Positions 12,486 through 24,807 of a stretch of DNA of 64,000 nt are shown here, piece after piece; the stretch's first letter is position 1; every line of letters begins with the position of its first letter. This stretch comes from Diadema setosum. Lineage: Eukaryota; Echinodermata; Echinoidea; Diadematoida; Diadematidae. The notes below the pieces were generated by a model. It was not told where the DNA came from. It saw only the letters and a program-made list of their open reading frames with translations, and did not search any database. The stretch spans positions 35,347,816 to 35,411,815 of the forward strand of contig NC_092702.1 of assembly GCF_964275005.1 (NCBI RefSeq), given 5' to 3'. Made by a program: the position numbers and the translations under genes.

Positions 12486-14765
12486 ATTTGACAGGTTCTG
12501 TGATCACAGTCACTCGACTTTGACAGATCATTGCGGACAAAGCGTAAAATAAAATTACTTCCACTTTCATAAACACTTGTAATTGTTTTCTCCTGAAGAC
12601 TTATCGGTGACATACATATTTTGTCGTTAGAAGTACCGCGAACTCTTGATGGCTGCTCCGAAATAAACCACTTAGGCCGAAATCGGCACGCTAAAACCCC
12701 CTTACGACACTCAAATGACGGCAAATTGCCTTTTCCCAATCCTCTCCTAGATCGATAAGGGCACACCACAGATAACTACAGTCGGTTAACCTTTGCAACG
12801 TAAGTCACCTTTCATATCGGTCAATTGATGGTGAAACAGCTTGAGGAGACGAGCATATCTTTAGAAGGCTTCTTTCCCGTGTTTCGTAAATGGAACATGC
12901 TGATGATTTCTTAACACCAACTAAGTCATCTTCTGCAATTTCGGCGATAATATATGGGCGGAATTTAGAATGGATGGCGACGGCGCTGAGTTGAATTGTT
13001 TTTGCATCGTTCTCCGTAATAAAGTGACGTCGATATTGTAATTGCCAAAAAGGAGGCGGCAAACAGTCAGCATTTTCTTGATTAACGCTTCAGTTCTACC
13101 CCATATTGATAGACATTTTTTCCCATTTCCTCTCTGTGAACCTTCACCCTTTATAGGAAAGCACAGATTTTTTTTTTCCAAGCGCTCAATCACTTTGTCC
13201 GCGGAAAATTCTGAACCTACCTCAATGTCAGACACATTAAAACTCTCAAAATAATTTCAGATGAGGAAGATTCATGACAAGCACACTTTGCTGAGGAGTG
13301 GTGGTGAAAACACGTTAATTTGAAGGGGAAAAAAGTGATGAAGCACACAAGCAACCCAAACATCAGCCTAAACCGTGTTCCTTAGGTTCAGCTAAGGAAA
13401 TGCCGTTGGGAGTACGCTTTTACCTTGATGGGAATTGGATCGGATTTTGATTAGCAAGGAAAATATTGGTTGACATCTTCAGGCAATATGCATTATTTCA
13501 TATCTCCCATTCCATCTGATTTTCATACCTTTGAATTATCGACTAATTATTTCGTGAAAGGCACGATTATATTCTGCTTGTTCTCAATTACATGATCAAG
13601 TAGCCTTACTCCCCACATTGTTGTTGTGTTGTTTTTTGTTTTTGGTTACAAAGATAACTCACAATAGTTATATTTGACAAAAACGCAAACGCTGATATGT
13701 AAATTTCATCTTCAAATACCTATAAACGAGTTCATTATTAGAATCTAATTGGAAAATCATTACAAGATGAAAAGCCCGTAGATCTTCAGACCCAAATACA
13801 AAGAAACAGAGTCGTCTTAAATTGACAACAGAAAACATGAAAATTGACCTAAAAAGTTATAAGATTGTACATAGGAAAGGGAGAAAGGCCGAAAAGCTGT
13901 AGAGCGACATGCTTCATCACTAACACGCGTAAAAATTGTGTACGTCTTTCTGTCTATGATTACGATTATGTTTAATATCAAAAGTGTATAAACTTCAAAC
14001 TGCGTTGTTCCTTTAAGATTTAAAAAAAAAAGCGGAGAGGTGATATTAATATATTTCTGGCCTCTAGACCGGGCACGGCTTTAAAATCATACTCATCGTC
14101 TTAGAGGTTTTCCGGGAGCCAGACCGTCGAGGAGGATATCACTCTTTTACTTTTTACCTGCCATATTGGATTTGGACCGAAACTCGCTCGGGAAGAGTGA
14201 TAATCAAATCGCATCACTGTCACGATGAGCTGCCGTGACAGCGATACTTGATGACTTAAACTACTGGCACAAAGTTTGTCCTGTTCTCCAAGGGTCTTAA
14301 CCTTCAGCTCCGTCTCCAAAGAGGGGAAACTCATCCGCTCAAGCTGAACAAGACAAGGTGCATTTCAGTCTTTTTCTCACAATTCTTTCTCCTTTTTCAT
14401 TACCGTTGCTTTATTATATTTCAATTTGTGTGGCGTTCATCCAGTGTGCCGCGATACGCCGGTATACTTCAAGAGCGAGCGACGAGGCGAAGATCGAAAC
14501 AGTGACGTCGCCGGTTTATCCCACGGTGAAGAGGGGCGTAACATGACCACCTCTCGGTCTCAAAAAATAAAACCAAAAATCAATTTATACTTAACGATTC
14601 ATGATCAAATGATTAGGATAAGGGAGTTTTTGCTTCCAGTGTAGAGTTGAAACTGTGCCCACGACTGACACAGTAGAAGCCTAGTACATTTAGCGGATGG
14701 AAATGTATTGGCGCCAATAGAATTAAGTACGCTGTCATAGGTTACTTTCACATTCAATCCCCAAC
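12483..14765. other. non-coding; possible decayed coding DNA at 12.6-13.25 kb
   Basis: Frames on the minus strand at 12805-13062 and 12921-13235 are less simple in composition than their surroundings, and the region is less AT-rich. They overlap in different frames, though, and match nothing I know. I treat them as unproven. Confidence 0.4.
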
Positions 14766-14975
14766 ACTCTAAAAAAAGAAAAGGGTAAATCAATATTTAA
14801 AAGGGACGAGGAGTGACAGCGCTTTTAAAATGTTGTATTCACCCTTTTAGCCAGCTAAATCCAACAGTTAGATGTGCTATATACAGCAAGAAAAGGGGTG
14901 AATACAACATTTTTTAAACGCTGTCACTCCTTGCCCCTTTTAAAACGCTGATTTACCCTTTTCTTTTTAAGAGTG
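14766..14975. mobile_element. foldback MITE, about 85-bp arms
   Basis: The left arm (14766-14850) begins ACTCTAAAAAAAGAAAAGGG. The right arm (14891-14975) is its near-perfect reverse complement and ends TTCTTTTTAAGAGT. The arms share GGAGTGACAGCG and GTTGTATTCACCC. The spacer is about 40 bp and non-coding. Long arms with a tiny spacer and no transposase define it as a non-autonomous foldback element. Confidence 0.88.
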
Positions 14976-15830
14976 AACGCTCTAAAGGCTGACTTCGATA
15001 GTCATGTACCACGATGAAGATCTACTTGATGACTGAAAAGTGGATTGAAGAGATTTTAACATTTTTCATTTCGTGTTTCTTAGAATATCTTGAAGAAATC
15101 GACATATCACAACTACTGCTTTCTTATTTTGGTCTCTCCTTTATTCACAGGACATGGCGACTTACACTTCGACTGACATTAAGTATCATGAAAAATCTTA
15201 GCATTTTACATCGCGTTTTCGACATAACATGTAACCAAGATAGATATTCTATTGAAAATATAAGTAAAAACCACACATGCACACTAGTTCCTGCATGGCT
15301 AGTTTTGCTTTCCAACAAAAAATAGTATTTGATAGGAGGTGTGAGTGTGTGCGCTCAAAAACACAATAACAGTTTGTGGAATATTGACACAAAACAGAAC
15401 AAAATTGGCATCCCCGTTGAACCCTTAGAAATTGAGTATTACTGGTGAATCAATATACAGACACTTGACTGTTTCTTTAATAGGTCAAAACAATTACATA
15501 CTCAGCAGATTCAGGACAAAATTTTCAAAGTGGCCTGATTCTTGAGCAAGTGACAAAAAAAAGAAATATAAAAAAATGTCCCATTTGCGCGATCAGTCAA
15601 CTTCTTCGGGATTTTATAAATGGCTGACTTTTTCAAAGACTTCTACTCGCGACATAGCCATGGCTCACATTACGGAGCTGAGGGTAGGTACACAAGAAAA
15701 GGTTTAGGATGTCAAATGTACTTTAAGATATGTTTTGAATTGGCAGCCATATGGATGTATCAAATACCAAGCTTTGACAAAACTAGAGCCGGGACACATA
15801 CTAGCCGTTTTATATTTCAGCATCGACATA
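14976..15830. other. non-coding, nothing firmly recognised
   Basis: Short frames only (for example 15014-15325 and 15620-15886, plus), with no recognisable domain. Confidence 0.45.
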
Positions 15831-15895
15831 AGTTTGACGAGCCTGCAGTGTTGTCTGATGTCTTGAATGCCATACCTACTTCTTGATTCCCTGCA

Positions 15896-16461
15896 ACACC
15901 TACCTGCGACTTTAAATCTTTGATCACACATTTAAAGCCACGAAGTGAAATTCTCAACAATAGTTTTACAGTTATTCTTCCCTTATTCTTAGCATCGACG
16001 GGGACCCAGAACGATGTCCTTCTCATCTGGATGTCAAACTGCAGGATCAAGTAAATGTACCGCTTACACTGTATCTGCGTCGTTTTGCGGCTCACCAGAA
16101 ATGGGCGTATCGCCGTTTGAAGTCTGTCAATTTGTTTTTTTCAGCTCGTTCGCAGCTCGGTGCTGACCGTGTTAAGGGGGGTAAGGTTGAAAGCTTGAAG
16201 GGTAGGGTCGGACTCATTTGGTCTGCTACTTGTCGCGACAAACTGCAGGGGGCAGATCCCTAAAGTTAGCTTAACATCATTTAGGAGAGGCAAGTGTCGC
16301 CTGGTCGATAGCGGAGAACACATAACGGTTCCATCCCCAGCCTCCTCCATTTGATCATGCACTTTAGCGGTCAAATAGTTGTTGGGGTTTGCTTGTTTTT
16401 CAAACACACCGCCGTTGACGTCACGGATGCACCTTGTACCTTGCGGCCTTTTTGGTATCAT
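15896..16461 (-). pseudogene. possible decayed open reading frame, function unknown
   Basis: On the minus strand, one frame runs from an ATG at 16461 to a TGA at 16141-16143. It then continues open in the same frame to about 15904, where a donor-like CAG|GTAGGT occurs. The sequence is more GC-rich and less repetitive than its neighbours, and the peptide downstream of the stop (for example FWVPVDAKNKGRITVKLLL) has a protein-like composition. I do not recognise a family. A gene or transposon ORF broken by one stop is possible, as is chance. No second exon could be joined to it. Confidence 0.25.
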
Positions 16462-18127
16462 GGTAGGTAGCCTGCAATCATCGGTCGTCTGGTAAACTTA
16501 TTATGGCGTTTAACTTGTGGTTAGAGTGTAAAGATGTAATCAATGACATAAAATTTGGTGAGATATCAGAGAAATAAGATGACATCGCATAAAATTGGAG
16601 CAAAATAGTGAATAATGCATTTACAATGTCTATGGGTATCAGCATGAAAATGAAGTTGGTCATTTGACAGTGAAATTAGTAGGAAATATTGCATCCTTGG
16701 CATATAGATTATTATACAGTTATGACCTATATTATATAGCAAAGATGATTTTCATGGATAGGGAGATATAGTTGTTAAACTGTATGGTAAAAAAAATGTG
16801 ATTTTTTAGATTCATTAGTCATAACTATGCTTGTCATATGCATTGTGAGGCATTGACACCATTTTCTCATCCAAAACACATTCCTTACTTTTCTATTCAT
16901 GTAAGATTCGAATGAAATAATTACTCTTTCTTTTGCGCTACTTTCCTAGAGATTTTCTTTCCTCTGTAGGTTAACTTGAACATTGTGGGATACCAATGAA
17001 ACAGTTACTATTAAGAAAATCCTAATCATCGATGTCCGTCTTGTGTACCGATGAGTAAATGAAAGGAAAGCTATAACATAGAACAAGTGGATCTATGGAC
17101 CTGTCCATCCGGAGAAGGCTGAACTGAATTTTTCAAATGTACGAAATAATCATATAGCAAGTACAGAGCAGCTAATATTTAACATCAAAGAGTTTACGAC
17201 TCTGACAAAAGCCCCAGACTTTTTCGTGATTTCCTTCTTTGACTTACACATCTCTGTAAATATTTTGAATGTGGTTTTAATATACAATATGAATTGATTT
17301 GAATTGAAAAAGATCTAGTATATGTGGTATAAACTTATTCTAAAAGGGCAGTGTGTTGACTAGTTTGATCTGGGAGTGATATTTTGACGGTTCCACTTCG
17401 TGCCAAAATGTTGGCATTTATAAGGAGTCGGTTACGACCAAGATATCCTCGCTAACACATGTCCGTGAGTACGAATCGTAACTATACCCTTGGTTTTCCT
17501 TTATGAAGAGAGTGCTCATATACGCATATGCATCATTACAGTCAAAACGTGGCACTAATTTTCCATATTACTGGCTGTCTTAATATAAAGATTTCAGGAG
17601 ATGGAAACTTTATACTTTTATGAGTTAATGGCTCATTACAGGCAGGTATACCTTTCACTGATCTTCTTCACCGGCTGTCTTTTCAAGACTTCGGTATAGA
17701 GTGAAAAATTACGCTTTTATGAGTGGTTCATTTCCAAATTATACGAAACAAAATACACCCAAATGACCCAATGTCTTTTTCCTTGGATGCAACTAGATAA
17801 GGCCTATGAGATTTTAAGTAGTCCCTCTGAAAGATCACTAATTTAGATCTATATCAATGACCTGAGAAAGTAGCCTTTTGAAATTTTTGTCAATATTTCA
17901 GAGAGAGAACCTTTTGCTTTACGGTTGTAGTGTTCAAAGCATGTAGCAAGTCGAAAACGCTGTTTAACCTCGGTTTTATTGTACATGTTAACATTTTCTC
18001 TCTTTATGTGTGTGACTCCCCCTTTGCTTGTTTTGTTAATTTGCCCAAAAGCCCTTGCAGAATTGGTAAAGTTGAAACTTAATCTTTAAATTATCATCCA
18101 AAGAGATGCTTGGTGGTACAAAATTTC
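16462..18127. other. non-coding, nothing recognised
   Basis: AT-rich, without repeats or frames of note. Confidence 0.5.
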
Positions 18128-18314
18128 AAAATTGCGTTAAACAAATACATACTACTGAACGTTTTCGACGTGCACTCGTCGGAGTAGAACCGCAAGTATG
18201 AAACAAGAAACGCGAACATAACTTATATATACAAAACGAGCAAACCATTCCGTTCTACTCCGACGAGTGCACGTCGAAAACGTTCAGTAGTATGTATTTG
18301 TTTAACGCAATTTT
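18128..18314. mobile_element. foldback element, 63-bp arms
   Basis: The left arm 18128-18190 (starting AAATTGCGTTAAAC) and the right arm 18252-18314 are reverse complements with essentially no mismatch. The spacer of about 61 bp is unrelated. Inside each arm is GACGAGTGCACGTCGAAAAC, which resembles the box-stem-GAAA arrangement common in metazoan foldback and retroelement termini. No coding capacity. Probably a recent MITE. Confidence 0.88.
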
Positions 18315-18600
18315 AATTTATTATCATTATTTTTTGTCTTTCATTTTGATTGTTAGGCAGACCTGACACACGTGCTCAAATAAGCGAAAAGGATTTCATT
18401 TTATTTACAAAAAAAAAGCAACTTTATTACAACAATGTTATTGATTGATTGATTGACCGAGAGCATAGGACTCTCCTTTATTTCTTTCTACATTTACAGT
18501 ATATACAGTTAAAAAGACAAATATAACATAGTTCACAATAATACACAAAGGGATGACATAGGTCATCATATAATAAAGTATAGTACCAAGTCAGACTTAA
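18315..18600. other. non-coding, nothing recognised
   Basis: A short spacer with A-rich runs. Confidence 0.5.
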
Positions 18601-18646
18601 AAAAGAAAAGAAGAAGAAGAAGAAGAAGAAGAAGAAGAAGAAGAGA
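18601..18646. repeat. (AAG)n microsatellite
   Basis: AAG trinucleotide array of about 45 bp. Confidence 0.93.
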
Positions 18647-21600
18647 AGTGGAGTAAAGTGAAAGAAAAAGGTGTCCCGTAAAAGCCTCAAGGGCTTGCAG
18701 TGATGGGATCACCTGACTATACATGTATAGTATATCAGACTTCAGCAGCGGTTTTGTTGGTGTCTGTCCGTTCATCATTGTGTATTAACAATGTACGGTC
18801 CGAAAACCGTTATAAGGTCAAAGGTTATGATTGTTTCCCATAACCTGTTACCCGGTACATAAATGCTCAAGTTGATACCCCTTTTGAAGAGCAGGCAAGA
18901 ATTGTTCTTGCAGTGAATGTTATAAATGCTTTTCAAAGTAATTCATGGAATTGATAGTCATGCCTTAGTCAATATCTATCCAAAGACCGAAGAAGAATGC
19001 AATTATAATGATGCGAGAAGAACAACACGGAACCACGAAACAGATCGTCATACTGTATACTCTAATCTAGAATTCGAAAAGTTGAAGATTTCAATTGTGA
19101 ACAAGAATGTTTCAAATACGTTCCATGATAAGCAGAAACTATATGAAATAAGAAGAATCAGTCTGTCGTATCCTATAGATAATTTGCTAGGCTTTTTTTT
19201 TTGTCATGAGGATCCTTCCCCCATTGTGTTTCAGCAATGTGTCATTCTAAAGTAAATTCTAATTTCAAGGTTTTCAGGATACTTTTTCCAAGATTGCTTT
19301 TTTCCCCGGTCAACATCAACATACAATGTTTGCCATCTTGTATTTTGCATTGTTCTGTTGTTTAGGTTATTAATGTAATTTGTATTAAGTTGTTTCACCT
19401 TGAACACCATTGTATATTTCACATGGACCCCTTTGAACAAAATCAGTCTTTTAATGAAAGGGCTTATTATGACTATATACTGCAATTAATCAATGCCAAA
19501 AGTGGATATTATAATTGTCTCTTTTCATATTTCTCTTTACATTTTTTTTTACTTGATCATTATTATGTATAACAATCATTGCAAACTTCATATCCACAGT
19601 TTCTATGCAAGTGTAGTTTAAGGTCATTCGAAGGTTATTATAACACCATTTTTTTTTTTTATGTCAGTGAGGTTTCTGACTAAATGAACAGGATATAAGA
19701 CTGTGTGTAGGTCATTAGAAGATGGTCGTCTTTGAAAGAGATTTCAAATCTAATATGTCTGGATTTATTTACCCATTGCATTTGAATCATATAGAGGGCT
19801 TCAGAATATTTCAGATAAAGTCAAATACACGATGAAGCCGAAAATAAAGTCAGTTGTAATTGGAGAAATGTGGATGTAAATGGTACCTTTAAATGCACTC
19901 TGTATGGGTACAGTATGGCTAGCCGAATTGGCTGGCAAGCATGGGAACATTTTTAGCTCGTAAATGAAATTGCAAACTCTCTCACTAAAACCTTATTACC
20001 CGTTCAGCTTTTGAAAGCTCGGGTTCATTTAATGTTATCCGTGGTATTGTTTTACTTCTTCTCTCTCTCTCCCTCTCTTTCTTTTTCTGTCGGTATTTGA
20101 ACATGCACTTTCCCCCACTGCTGTGGACATTTTGCGACGCCACTAGATGATATGCCGTCCCACCATAATTTCATCCTGCAATTTGAACATCGATACAAAT
20201 AGGAAATCTAAACAATGACGCCATGTTCGTATGTCATCTATCGTTGAGACAGATACATCTAGTCTCTTTTTGCCCTCTGTCATTTTAAGGCAAAATAAAA
20301 TCTGGTTTCTTAACAAAACTACAATTCACAAACGCAAAATCAATATCACATTTCGGAGGCGGATGTTCCTCTGTTTTATTCTGGATAAAACCTCAAGAAA
20401 AATGTTTTATATAAACTATGATGTCACAAAACGCATATTATATCAATGATTTATGATATCAGAACATGTACTTTTATTAGGATATTTGTCATTGTTCTTC
20501 TTCGCTGTCACCTTCTGCGCCTTGAGTCAAGACTTTGTATGGGTTCGGTCACAAATGATGCTTAGTGTTTCTACTTTTAAGGAGTTGCCCCCTATAACAC
20601 TCAGTCCATTTGCACAAATTGAGGATTTCCTTCTGGCTATCATCAAGAAATTGGTTGATCCAGTGCAGAGGGCACCCACAAAAATCGCAAAATTGCAAAC
20701 GCTGTGCACTGCCCAAACAGTGATTTTGGAAGCCCTGATAGTCTGTCGAGTAAAATATCTAATACATACACCAGGGCATAGTACCTTTGCTGAGTAAAAT
20801 ACTTTAAAGAAGAATATCGCAATGTCTTGCCTTGCTAAGTACCTCAAATATTATTTAAGATAATGAAGTGACGCATACTCTATTATGTCAGAATTTCATT
20901 GAAATGATATTCAATATACATTCTTTTTATTTTCAACTTTCAGTTGCAGAGAGTATGTATTTCTAATGACTTCCAGATATAGTGATTAATATAAATACTT
21001 CATGAGGTATATTTTGTTATCATTGGAATTGCGAAGTGATAATTTCACTGCTAATATTTGTTATAAGAACACATCTGAATAACACTTATTGTCATTGTTA
21101 TTGCATATTATGTTGTCACAATTGTCATTGTATTATTAAGGTCATTAATATAGCGTCATGATAATTTCACACTATTTTTCTTTGTATCAATGCCCCAGCC
21201 CAATTGTCGATAACACGTTTGATTTTGGCTAACATTGAAAAAGAAAATCACATAAGCTGAACATTCAAAAAATACGGTACCATACTTGGAATGTCCTTAG
21301 CACATCACTCTGACTTCCACAAAGAAGAGAATAGGAACCTCGAGATGAATTTAAAACCAAAACAACAACAATTAAAAAGAAATGACGTGTAGGGTAATTT
21401 ACTCGGTAATCTACTTGTCACGAAACATCGCAGCGTGATTTATCTCATTGGAACTGACGGACTATATTTTTTCAAGACCAGCATGTTCATCTAAAGCACA
21501 CTTGAGAATCGCATTGACATTGATATAAGTCCATGGGCATGACATACAGATTTACATCTCTCCCTCTTTCTCTCCCTCCCAATCTCTCCCTCTCTCTTTT

Positions 21601-22661
21601 GCCCTCTTTCCTTACTCTCTCTCTCTTTCTTTTGCACCTTTCTCTCTGTTCTTCTCTCGTTTCCTTTCTCGTTTTTTCTCGTCTTTTCTCGCCCTCCGTA
21701 ACTCTCTATCTCCCCTTCTCGTTCTCTCATATATCACAGTCTCTCATGTCCTAAGGAGTGTATCCAGGTAGATCATCAATCGTTGACACTGCTTTATGCT
21801 TAATTCTCCTATCAACACAGCCGAGATGGAGCCGAGGTATAATAGTTCGGAATCTTCGTCATATTTTTTGGTGCAGTGAAAAGACAAAATCTGTCAATCA
21901 AAACACTCAAATTTTAAAGGGGAGGAGAGAACAGGGCGAAATGTTTCTCGCCTCTCACAAGCTTGAGACTTCTGTCTAACTACAGACTTATGTTTCTCCT
22001 GAATTCTTAGGAAATCTGGATATAATGAGCAACTGATGTTTTGAAAGTCCTAAAAGAGGTTTATGACCCAGTTTAAATGCGTGCGAGACTTAACATTAAT
22101 GCTTATTGCATACGTTCGATATGCCAAGTCGTTTTCTCAATTTCTTCTTCTTCTTCTTCTTTTTTTTTGGTGAGGATATGGGGGCACACTCCTAAACGCC
22201 GTGCTCAGAGTATAGTATTTCATATCGGTGCATACCACTGCGCTGGTACGTGAATAACTTCGAAGGTTTTATAAGGATTAATGCATGGGCCGACTTCCAG
22301 ACAGATCTTTTACGATATCTACAATTCTGCTTAATTATGTGTTTTTGCTGTGGTAATCAATTAATTCATTGTCTCCTATTGTTGTGAGGCATTAAAGTAG
22401 ACAGGTAGAGAAAGACTGTTTTGAAAGCTACAAGGATCATCCTGAATGTAAGAGTATATGAATGAAAGATCCACCCTTGATCTCTATCCTTATGCCCATT
22501 CAGTGAGGAAAACAGTGAGCTTCTACGCATCTACCAACGTGCCACACTGAAAGCATGGGTGACAAAATCAGGGAGAAATATGATTATACGTAAGCAAAAT
22601 GTTTCATGTCACGAAAAGTTGTCATATACTCGTCAATGTAGTTTTCTCTCTCTCCCTCTCT

Positions 22662-22662
<1 letters not shown>
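18647..22662. other. non-coding stretch
   Basis: Several open frames of 70-115 codons (18926-19255, 20453-20797 and 20527-20847) lack splice context, known motifs or a plausible 5' end. A CT-rich low-complexity tract lies at 21555-21735. Nothing here supports a gene. Confidence 0.45.

Positions 22663-22717
<55 letters not shown>
22663..22717. repeat. (CA)n microsatellite
   Basis: CA dinucleotide array of about 55 bp. Confidence 0.95.
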
Positions 22718-22720
<3 letters not shown>

Positions 22721-22777
22721 GAATGAAGGATATTTGCTCTACTAAACAAACTTTTACTGGACGTGACACAGTATAGG

Positions 22778-22863
22778 TCCCCTTATCAGGAGGCGGATGA
22801 CGCCTTGTGCCCAGGGAGGTGAGAACCCACCTCCCTGGTGCGCCTCTGCTCCTTACATGGGGA
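22778..22863. mobile_element. mini hAT-like inverted-terminus pair
   Basis: At 22812-22837, CAGGGAGGTGAG is followed after five bases by its near reverse complement CACCTCCCTG. CAGGG...CCCTG ends are typical of hAT-superfamily transposons. The identical termini reappear inside SINE copy B at 32,302-32,323. Flanking sequence (CCCCTTATCAGGAGGCG against CGCCTCTGCTCCTTACATGGGG) is also inverted, so the motif sits inside a larger imperfect hairpin. It is too short to encode anything and is best read as an internally collapsed element. Confidence 0.55.
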
Positions 22864-23763
22864 TAATGCGATTGGTTGTGTAAGAAAGGCGGATATGGGT
22901 GTGGCGATTTGCAAGACCTCCTTCGTTTCATTAACGACGAGATTTCTCATGTCAGGCATCCACAAGTGAGCCGCTTAACGAGAATAGCAAAAACTGTGAT
23001 CCTCCGTGTGTGGTGGCGATGTGCTGAAGCGAGCGATCATAGCCCCCAAATTACGACATCGGAGCCAATTTCATGGGCCGGTTGCTCTCGTAATTGAGAT
23101 AGCATCTTGTCGAGCTCATGAGGGGGGCGACATCGTAATTGAAAATAGAAAGTCCTAGATGGAGGAGCCGTAGATATTGCTCATAAAATTCCTGCGAGGG
23201 TTGTGGCAAAGTGTAGGGAGAGGAAAAGACACATACAAGAGGAAATATCATTATCAATTATTGCCCAACAACCAATGACATCGTGACATTCGTGTTACTT
23301 TGTGTTGTTTTGTCAAAACAAAGTTTTCCTGTTGGTATTTCCTTTCTTTTTTCTGATAAAGTACCACAAGGATCAAATATTGATAGTACTTTCAAATCAA
23401 TCGATGGTGAATATAAAATGTAGTTTTCATTTCACATTACCTTCGGTCATTTTACTAGCCGACAAGTTAATATCCCACAATAATTGTCAAGCCGATGCAT
23501 GAATAAAATCTATGATACTACAGCACCTTTAAAGATGCAATATAATACGAGACATTAGACCAACGTGCGAATTTTATCAATATGACATGTTTATATATAT
23601 TACATATAATTATATATTATTACGGAAGGGAGCGAAATACCGGTAGCACAACAACATGTCACACATTCTGACACTAAACAAACCACCACCACCAACGACA
23701 GCAGACGTTTTTCCAACGTGGTCCGAACATGCCACACCCACTTTGCACAAATGCATATTCATG

Positions 23764-23765
<2 letters not shown>
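22864..23765. other. non-coding, nothing recognised
   Basis: No supported frame or repeat. Confidence 0.5.

Positions 23766-23832
<67 letters not shown>
23766..23832. repeat. (AT)n microsatellite abutting a foldback element
   Basis: AT array of about 67 bp that directly touches the left end of the inverted-repeat element at 23,833. Insertion into, or expansion next to, the element end is likely. Confidence 0.95.
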
Positions 23833-23836
<4 letters not shown>

Positions 23837-24652
23837 GAGAGTAAAGAGGCGGTAGACGTTGCTTAATCCTCACAAGTGAGTTTACTCAAGCTTTCGGGCT
23901 TCCTGCCCTTTGTCAAGACTGGGGACAAGATACAAAACATGGATATCATATACACAAATAGAGAATAATAATGATGATCAAAACAATAGCGGAACTGATA
24001 ACTACAGTGAAGGAGGTAGAGACGGCAGGGAATAATTACACAGGTGGGGGTGGGGGTGAATATATGCATCAATCTTGCATAAAATAACATGCAGATTATA
24101 TACAATCACAAACAAGCATACAAAATATAAACATTTACAAATACAGTGTACGTATGACTTAACATCTGCACACACACATAATGGGTACGGATGTGTGCGC
24201 ACAATCACACATGTGAAATTCCTCGCGCATGTCAAAGCAGGCAACCATAGTATAAACAATAACGGCAATTAATGAAATCATAATAGTAATTAAATCAAGG
24301 GGTGAGTATATGTATGAATAAGCGGAACATAGGTACACACAAAAAGAGCACATAAGTAGCGTTCTTAACCGGGAGGGGGGGAGTATAATAATGTGTTTAA
24401 CAGCATTCAGGGTTACAGAATCTATAAATACGTACGGTGTGAGGTGCACACTTCCCTGCCGTCTCTACCTCCTTCACTGTAGTTATCAGTTCCGCTATTG
24501 TTTTGATCATCATTATTATTTTCTATTTGTGTATATGATATCCATGTTTTGTATCTTGTCCCCAGTCTTGACAAAGGGCAGGAAGCCCGAAAGCTTGAGT
24601 AAACTCACTTGTGAGGATTAAGCAACGTCTACCGCCTCTTTACTCTCGTTTA
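23833..24652. mobile_element. 820-bp foldback element with about 200-bp arms
   Basis: The left arm 23833-24032 (starting AAACGAGAGTAAAGAGGCGG) and the right arm 24452-24652 are reverse complements over about 200 bp, with only isolated differences (for example near AGAATAATAATGATG). The 419-bp centre contains CA-rich simple sequence and no transposase. Each arm holds GGGCAGGAAGCCCGAAAGC, a small stem followed by GAAA. The near identity of the arms implies a young element or arm-to-arm gene conversion. The paired 76-88 codon frames in the two arms are mirror images and not genes. Confidence 0.9.
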
Positions 24653-24716
24653 CATACACACTCCAAAAAGATGCGACGATCCAGGGGTTCATCATTAGCT
24701 GAAGACACACGACTCA

Positions 24717-24718
<2 letters not shown>

Positions 24719-24805
<87 letters not shown>
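24719..24805. repeat. compound (AT)n-(GT)n microsatellite
   Basis: AT array (24719-24769) running into a GT array (24770-24805), about 65 bp beyond the foldback element. Confidence 0.95.

Positions 24806-24807
<2 letters not shown>

Noticed and set aside
20453..20847. Overlapping 106-114 codon frames on both strands as genes
   Set aside because: No domain, no splice context, ordinary AT-rich composition. One frame merely shadows the other.
23863..24621. Pair of 76-88 codon frames sharing the same peptide
   Set aside because: They are the same inverted-repeat arm read twice. Identity reflects the foldback and not a duplicated gene.
23833..24652. Hammerhead ribozyme in the foldback arms (also considered for 18,128-18,314)
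   Set aside because: Stem plus GAAA is present, but the CUGANGA box is not intact in either element, so no active ribozyme is claimed.
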